Assembly (NCBI GenBank): GCA_022818135.1
Contig: JAFMSR010000015.1
Coordinates: 2,962,278 to 3,026,277, forward strand
Direction of reading: 5' to 3'
Length of the DNA stretch: 64,000 nucleotides
Source: Saxidomus purpurata
Lineage: Eukaryota > Mollusca > Bivalvia > Venerida > Veneridae
The translations under genes and the position numbers were made by a program. Shown here piece by piece: positions 56,635 through 64,000 of this stretch (position 1 is its first letter; each line of letters starts with the position of its first letter). The notes beneath the pieces are model-generated. The model was not told the DNA's origin, searched no databases, and saw only the letters and a program-made list of their open reading frames with translations.

Positions 56635-56815
56635 GGCAGTTTACCTGGCCATTGTACCAGGGAAGGACCAGTATTAGAACCCCCTCATAGGAGACTTTGT
56701 CATGGTTGGTAGCAGGGCTCAAACCCTTGACCCTCAGTCAGTGAGAGGTTATAGTGATTTCAAGTCAGTGACTCTTACCACTTGACCAAGGAGGTGGACT
56801 CTATAGAAAGTACAA
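56635..56815 (-). repeat. SINE family S1, reverse member of an inverted pair
   Basis: On the - strand: CCTCCTTGGTCAAGTGGTAA (A box), GGGTTTGAGCCCTGCTACC (B box), TAATACTGGTCCTTCCCTGG, GGCCAGGTAAACTGCC. Tail-to-tail with 56538-56634; the heads can pair as a fold-back of about 100 bp in the transcript. Confidence 0.82.
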
Positions 56816-58177
56816 AGTCTCTTTTGCTAAGCTATCTTCAATCTTTCTGTTGTCCATAGGACAGTGTAGACAAACACTTACATAAATATAAATGTTACCT
56901 CACCTGTGAGATAATGTCTGTATGGAGGTACAGTGACATTTCCTGCCTGTTTGTCTGTTTCAACAGTTACATAATTGTATACATAAAATGCTACCTCACC
57001 TGAGATAATGTCTGTTCTAAGGTACAGTGACATTTATTTGTCTGTTTGTCTTATTTAAAATCACACTGATGTAATATAGGCAATATAAATGTGTGTTTAT
57101 ATGGTCATGATTTACATCCCTCAAAAATGTACTCCTTATTGGTTTATACATCAAGGTTTACTCAGACTCCCACATCACAAAATACACATAAATGTCAGTG
57201 GGCTGGATTTCTCAGTTCTGTCCTTGATCACTTTACATTTGTTGACAAGGTATTGACAGACTCAAGTATAATCACAGACGTTTGTTGCTGTTGTTTTGTG
57301 TGTGACATTTACGAAACAAGCTGTGAATTACAATACGTCCCTCATCATTTGATATATTTACCTAATTAGGCAGTAGTTAAAGGGTATTGTTTTAATTAAA
57401 TGTCAGTTTACTGCTGCTGTAGCATATGTTATTCATAATTTAGAGTAAAATGGAATACTTTTGCATTAACTAATGATTACAAAAGCTGTTATTATTAAGC
57501 AAGTTGCAAAAAGCGGTAGTTAGAATTAAGGCTATCATTTGTCTGTTTTAAAAAGGAAATCATAAATAACATACCACGATGTCAGTCAAATATAACATCA
57601 TCTTTGAAAATTTCGACTTCCTTTTTTTGCAAATTTATTCACCTTATGAACTTTTTAACATAATTAGCTGTCTGTTGATAGCTTTGAAATCATTTTCCAC
57701 CATTTTTTTTTTCTCACATTATTATTTATTTGACCTTAGAATTTTGTGAATATACTTGTTTTTTTACAAAGATGTTAGCTGAAAGGTTTGTTTGAACAGA
57801 TTTCATTATCATAACCCAGTTCATTAATTTTAAAGCTCGTTGATAAACCTTCACATACCATTATACCCCTGACCCCCTTATTTTGTTGTTGCTTTATCCA
57901 TCTGTCGCCATATCTTTGCAACCAATGGCTAGATTTCAATGTAACTTTGTTTGAAGCTTTGATACCCAAATGTGTTCACAATGAACGTATTCTGGCTCTG
58001 TTATGTTCTTTGCAGAATTATAGCCCTTTGATTGTAATTTATGTGACTTATAGTCTGTAAAGCACCGTCCAGCTTTAATGATAGTCACTAGGTTTTTAAG
58101 GCATATACATTTGCTTGACATTAAGAGAATCAGTGCACTCAGACTGTTGTTACATTTCAAGAATCTGTGACCATCTG

Positions 58178-58365
58178 GACGGTCGGAGTGGTTAGAGTCT
58201 ATCACTTGAAATCACTGTAACATCTCATATTTTGAAGGTCATGGGTCCGAGGCCTCTGTTACCTGCTATCCTGTTTATGTGAGAATTTTAGTTCTTATGG
58301 AGGGTAGGGATCTAGTACTGGTTCTTCCCAGCTGGAACGGGTTTGAAACTCCAACAACACTATAC
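58178..58365 (+). repeat. tRNA-derived SINE, family S1
   Basis: GGTCGGAGTGGTTAGAGTCT (A box), AAGGTCATGGGTCCGAGGCC (B box with one change), TCTAGTACTGGTTCTTCCCA. Confidence 0.8.
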
Positions 58366-58805
58366 AACAAATTTCAAGAGTTATGACTAAAGTACAGCGC
58401 ATACAAATTTCAAGAGTTACAAGAACTTACAATTTAGGAACAACATAATTATAACTCTCCGAAATGCAAAATCAGTCAGTGCCAAATCATGTAATTGGTG
58501 TATGGAACATTCAAAGACAATACTGAGGGTGGTCGACTATGAAACTATGCAGATACACATTTTTTAACATGAAAAATAGGGTCCTCATTTATCATTATGA
58601 AGCTTGGATGGGATATGCAGCAGTGCCGGAGCATCTAAAACATCACTCAAGTGAAATAGAAGTGTTTGGTACAGTTTCCAACTGTGCTGAAAATTAAAAC
58701 ACATTTTTTTTATTGCTGCATTCCAAAATATGTACTGTAGTTATTCTAATAATCAAAAAGAAAATTTTGGGGAAAAGAATAAAGCAAAGTACAAAGCGTA
58801 TTGAG

Positions 58806-58989
58806 CTGTCTGATCATGATCTGCACTGATCGCTATATGCAGTAAATAAAATATTCAATGACCACCCTGTTGTAATTCTAGTATTCGAATATCAAAGCAA
58901 AGTTCAAAGCTTAGTCTTAACCCTAACCCTTAGGTCTGACCATGATCTGCACTGTTTGCTCTACAAAAAGTAAGTTTTCAGTGACCACC
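58806..58989 (+). repeat. Two P1 half copies in direct orientation
   Basis: CTGTCTGATCATGATCTGCA with tail ATCGCTATATGCAGTAAATA (58806-58865), and GGTCTGACCATGATCTGCAC with TTGCTCTACAAAAAGTAAGT (58932-58989). Both are followed by AGTGACCACC/AATGACCACC. Confidence 0.78.
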
Positions 58990-61837
58990 AATTTGAACAA
59001 TGTAACTATATATGTTTAAGATGGATGGGTCCACTTTTTTAGAAATTCAGAAAGGTGAAGGGTAACTTAATATAAAGTGATATGAGAATGTACAGTCCAT
59101 TTCAGATGACGTGACAGTGATGAAACAGATATAATGTGTACATAGAAGTTTAAAACTATTGCATAAAAAGGAAGTGCCAGAATAGACTGGCATCAGTCGT
59201 TAGAGTCATTTCCTCGTGTCTTTTCTGAGCATTTTTATAACATCTTTACAATTTCTCCTTCCCTTGACTCTAACTCTGTTGAGATGAGCTTTGACTGAGA
59301 CAAATTTTTGATAGAGATACTGTCTAAAAAGAAAAAAGACTTGAAGAGAAAAAAGACCTCTCAATCTTAACAGACTTTTACAAGTCTAGTGCTTCTTACA
59401 TTATCCAATGATTTAACACAATAATATTGGACTTTTCTAGTGTGTCACTGTCGCATTATCCTAAATGAACTGTACTTCTAACGACTAATGCAGTGTAACT
59501 CGCAAATTAATTTCCAGACTCCACATGATGCACTTCAATATCAAAATTTCATGAGGTTTGTTTTCAGGTTCCCCCAGACATAACATTTTAATCATCAAGG
59601 TTGCTAGATGCTTATATCTTGCTTATTTGTATCTAGATTACATGGATGATAACCGTGTACACTGAGTTTTAGCAATTATACTGAATGTAACGCACCAGGA
59701 AACTGCTGTAGCGTCAGTTATTTAACAACATTATTAACTTGCGCTTTCCTTGAAGCGTTGATATAGTGGAATTCGACATGCAATAAGTTTTTAAAATTCA
59801 GGGGAAAATTTCTCAGAACTTTTGCGAAGTTTTGACAGTTGCGATTCAGAAACAGGTTCAGTGAATGATTAATGTAATGGGGATGCATATATTCCAACAG
59901 CTTATTTTACAAGAGAGAATAGCGTTTTAATTTATCATGGAAAAGTTTTGGCAATTTTCATTTTCTCTTGACTGGATGTGTGACAAATAACGAAAGCAGA
60001 ATAAATTTTAATACACTATTGTACAGTATTTCAGTGCCCCTGTAGATGGCTTTCAGAAGAAAACTATGTTCCATCACCATTGGCCAGTTTTTGTATCACT
60101 GTAAATACACCTCTTTATTGTCAAAATATGGCATTGATGTCTTGAATTAGAGGTCAGAGGTCAAGGTCACAGTGTGGACAATTTTTATGTTTAAGACTAT
60201 TGGGGTTATATAATTAGTAGGTTAAAACTGTGTCAATAAAGGTAAAAGGTCGAGGTCAAAGGTCAAGATCAAAGTGACCTCAAGATATTAGACATCAAGA
60301 AATGGTGGAGGTGGGTTGGGCTGGGGGCTTTTGTCTGTGACAGATTACACAGGGGTTGTTAATTTCACAGCAGACATTTTGCTCTGTGAAAAATAATGCC
60401 TGAAAATACTTTGTGAGATTTTAAAATGTTAAGTGACAGTTGAATTCTGGAACTGTGCTGGCGGATATCTTGTTTTGCAGATTGTTTCTATTTTGGTAGT
60501 AATGTAGCGCTTGAGGAAAAGGAAGGGAAAGTTTTGCGCTGCTTGATTTTTAGACAGACTTTAGTTCATACATAAATCAAACAAAGTACCAATTCAAAGT
60601 GTTGTCAGAAGAATCTTGAACAGGAAAAGGTTGAAGGAAGACGATAGTTTTTTATTATGCAAGGGCAGATTCAGAATTTCAGATCAAGGGGAGGGCACTG
60701 AGAAGTTTGAGCAGTATTTAATTTATACGTAATAGTACTCGAGCACCATCAGATACTGCAGGCTCCAACGACCAAGACCTGTTGGTTCTAAACTTTTACC
60801 GGCTGTTAAGCCAACTGTAGGTAAACTTTTTATTGAAAAGAAAAAACAATTCTTGGCGGGAAACACATTTTTAGTGGGATATTTTGATCATTTTGCTTTG
60901 AAAAGTTTTTAGTCCTCTTTCTTGTGAATGCAAAATTCTGCTTTCAATTAAACTGTGGAAATATTTGAACCATTAAAGTTTAACCAACTGTTAGCTTAAT
61001 TAAATTGTCGATTAAAGCATCCAACAACTGGATCCAGGCCTATATATACATGTAGAAGACAGAATCAGCAATGAAAAACGAAGGTACAAACTGTGGCTAT
61101 TATATTAAGATTTTGACATTAATTTAATTTAAGAGTTAAATTTCTGCTTTTAGTTCTTTTTTTCAAAATCAGATGAATCTGATTGGTGCTTAGATATAGT
61201 TTGTTACAGACATTATTTGCAGCCTTAATTAAAAAGGATGAGGGGCTGCTTGCAAGAGAGCTCCCGGCAGTGTTCCGCCCATGAACAATTCCGTTACAGG
61301 TAGATCCCATTGTAAACAATACACTGTTTAATATTGTTAAATTCATGCAAAAACTAATAAATTTCAGGAAACAAGTATTTTGGACAGGATTCAATTCAAT
61401 TAAATCTTCAGAAAATGTTGCAGCTTTATTATGGGTTTTTTGTGCAAATTTACTGCGTGAATCTTCAGTGTGGAGGAAGAAAAACTCTGCAATGTATGAA
61501 AGATGCAGGGATCTGGATAACATGCATGTGTCTGCTTTTACGTAAAATAATTGAAGCTGAGAAATGAAATTTTGGAAACAATTTTACATAATTTGTTGTA
61601 AACAGTGTTTCAAACTCTTAAAGGGCCTCTGGGTTTTACCCAACCCCTGGGCTGTACCCTACACCACTCCCCACCACTAAAGGTTACGACTCCTTTTGTG
61701 TCACAGTTGTATAATTCTTCTATCTGGCTGTCTGTTTGAAAGATTATCCACCATTTCTTTTGGAATTATGTCAGAGGGGCTATAAGTGTGTCTTATGTCT
61801 GTGTTGTAATAATAGAAATTATAATAATGATATTTAA

Positions 61838-61890
<53 letters not shown>
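61838..61890. repeat. GAT trinucleotide microsatellite
   Basis: About 17 perfect GAT units. It is flanked by AT-rich sequence (TAATAATGATATT...). The reverse poly-Ser frame is spurious. Confidence 0.95.
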
Positions 61891-64000
61891 AGTATCATTA
61901 ATCATTTTAATGATACTTAATATTAATAGTAAAAATGACAAATAAATAATATTAAATTAAATATAAATGATAATGATCGAATTAATTTGATTATCTTTAC
62001 TATTATATTAATCATTCTCCTCATCAATCAATCAGTCATCATCAGTGTTAATATACTCATCAATCATCATTTTCAACACAGTTAAAATGCATGAATCGGA
62101 AACATGGAAGTTTGATTATGATAACTTCAACAACAGTCACAGTGTTCTGTAAACTGCAGTTCAATAATAACAATAATTATTGCTGCATTGAGAACTGCAC
62201 AAGATTCTACTCTGTTCTGTCTACTACATGAACTCTTCCTAGTTCCTGCATTTCCAACCTAAGAGCATTTTGCCCAGACATTATTATGTTAATATAGATA
62301 TAATGGGTGTAGAGAAGTGCTTGTTTAAGTGGGTGCTATCAATTATACGTCTAATAATCAGCACAAGATTTTCCAGACGTGTACCTCAGCTACAGATTCT
62401 GCAAGACATTTATATGCATGGAAATATGAACGATCTGCCAAAATTATGTCCCACATTGTCTAGCTAGGCAGGATATGTATGTCAATGGGCGATACAGTCT
62501 GACAAAGTCAGTATCTTCAGAATATATTCCATTGTAAAGGTCGTGCGACTGGCGACTGTGAAATGTGGGGATGTGGAAAAGTGATTGGTCGGACTGCCTC
62601 TGGTGGCTGTGAAATGTGGGGATCCGGATGTGTTTTGTCAGAGGTTGTTGCCATTGAGACTGTGACAAAAAGACAGCTGCTGATAGGGACTATTTGAAAT
62701 AAGTGGTCTGTCTGTAGATGCCAGTAAATGTATAGCCTGTAAAGTAGGCACACAAGAAAAATCTGAGAGAGATATGAGAGAGAGGGAGTATAAAGGGAGG
62801 TAATTCATGAGTGCGGCCCTTGGCACGGATGACAACTGCACTGGCAAGTATGATTAAAGAATGTAAAGGAGAAGAGATTTTGCACACTTAGGAGATGTTA
62901 GCTTGGGCAATATAGGTCAGACGGGAGAGGCTGACCTCAAGCTAAGAAGATAAGTGGTTTCAGGAAAGTACAGTGAAATTAAATTTTCAAATTTTTTAGG
63001 AGAGCATAAAAACATCAGAATTTCTAAAATATAATATGATATTCAGGTGATAAGAAAAACTACAGGAAATGCATGTCTATACGTTTGTATAGATATCAAG
63101 TAACTGATTTCACAAAAAAAATACTGGGAACAATTGAAATTTATTTCATTGTTGAAAGTGCAAAAATTGAAGACGCGGCTGTATTTTGTTTCAGTTTTAA
63201 AAGCTAGATAGACAATTTACACTCAAATACTCAGTTTGATTAATTTAACTTTGAGAAAACCTGCTGGGTATGGGAGACAACAACACACGATTGAAATTTG
63301 TTTGAAATAAACGTTGAAAATAGATATTTTGGAAACTGCAGATTCATAATATTGAGAATGCATTAAACAGAAAACAGATGTTGGATTGGAAAAGCTTGAT
63401 AAATATTATACAATCTTTATTTGAAATTGATCTGCTGATAATCTCCATTACTTAAGAAACCCAGACTGAAAAGTTACTTTACCACCGCTGTTCTCGCTGC
63501 TGGAATGCATTCAGATGCTCACTCTGTTTTTAACGTTTTCAAATTGAAAGTAATTTCGGAAAGGTGGTTGATAAAAAACAGATAATCGGGTTTTCAAATT
63601 GATTTTGTTCGAAAATCGTCTTTGGAACTGTAGGAGCCAGATATTCTTCTCCGGGATCGGTAATTTAGTTCAATCCAGACAGTAAGGTAGCAAAAGGTCT
63701 TAGGATGCATAATATTACATTCTTTCGTTCTGTGACATAGAAGTTTCCGGTGAAAATATTTAATTTCTCCATAATGATATATTAAAACATAACAATGTAA
63801 AAGTAACAGCTAGAATAGACAACACAATTTAAAATCTATATAGCAATTCTAGAAAATCTGCCTCTGATATCACACGTGCAATACTTAGTTTAAAGTTTAG
63901 TTTCAGTTCTTGTAGTCCAGATGTGTCAAAACCAGTTATAATATCATGAAATGATTTAAATACAGTTTGAAGTTATCTATATCTTCCATATGCAATGGAT

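Larger units (their letters stand above)
56359..64000 (+). other. Glypican intron 5 (at least 7.6 kb, open at right edge)
   Basis: Starts with GTAAGT. It holds an inverted SINE pair (56538-56815), a SINE (58178-58365), two copies of the TGATCATGATCTGC repeat (58806-58989) and a GAT microsatellite (61838-61890). I tested by eye the acceptor-like sites TTTGCAG (about 60478), TTTGCAG (58013), CATAG (56859), TTTTCAG (59568), TTTCAG (63195) and TTTCAG (62960). All run into stop codons quickly in the required phase 2. 59000-61835 and 61900-64000 otherwise show nothing recognisable. Confidence 0.6.

Noticed and set aside
58915..58935. Telomere-like TAACCCTAACCCT
   Set aside because: Only two units, with no extended TTAGGG run; consistent with chance or a short relic.
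61119..61523. 134-codon reverse open frame, the longest outside the repeats and the glypican exons
   Set aside because: No recognisable family, Ser/Asn/Leu-biased composition, no splice support, and inside an intron of the opposite-strand gene. Chance length for AT-moderate intron sequence is plausible.

Overview
The window is animal nuclear DNA, most likely from a bivalve mollusc. It is AT-rich and dominated by introns. Coding signal appears only as short islands bounded by GT/AG splice sites. The background is packed with tRNA-derived SINEs, small inverted-repeat elements (MITEs) and minisatellites. The bivalve assignment is an inference from repeat style and from the sequence of the one gene found; it was not tested by any search.

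One gene is recognisable: the 5' portion of a glypican of the GPC3/GPC5 (Drosophila Dally) type on the + strand. Five coding exons can be placed by splice signals and compatible phases: 592-739, 6356-6529, 46175-46875, 55796-55888 and 56198-56358. They encode 425 residues plus two bases. The product has a signal peptide followed by 14 cysteines in the glypican arrangement, ending just after the CWNG motif. The rest of the protein (end of the core, heparan-sulfate attachment serines, GPI signal) must lie to the right of base 64000. Introns are 5.6 kb, 39.6 kb, 8.9 kb, 0.31 kb and more than 7.6 kb.

Layout. 1-591: trinucleotide microsatellite, then presumed upstream region/5' UTR. 740-6355 (intron 1): a 56-bp minisatellite, a pyrimidine-rich array and three further short tandem arrays, then a TA-flanked MITE nested in a palindromic repeat. 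6530-46174 (intron 2): three copies of a TTAA-flanked inverted-repeat element (one carrying a SINE with a target-site duplication, one carrying a large palindrome), several SINE families, a ~45-bp array, a ~0.4-0.47 kb tandem duplication, CT-rich and ~54-bp arrays, and a 3.6-kb array of a 17-bp unit with higher-order structure. 46876-55795 (intron 3): an 84-bp duplicate of part of exon 3, a 40-bp minisatellite, a long tRNA-derived SINE, and a hairpin MITE about 0.5 kb before exon 4. 56359-64000 (intron 5): an inverted SINE pair close to exon 5, another SINE, a GAT microsatellite and otherwise plain sequence.

No second gene, functional tRNA gene, rRNA, CRISPR array or prokaryotic operon was found. 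The features most worth follow-up are the in-frame partial duplication of exon 3, the 17-bp array that is open in all three forward frames, and the nested, repeatedly targeted MITE/SINE structures.
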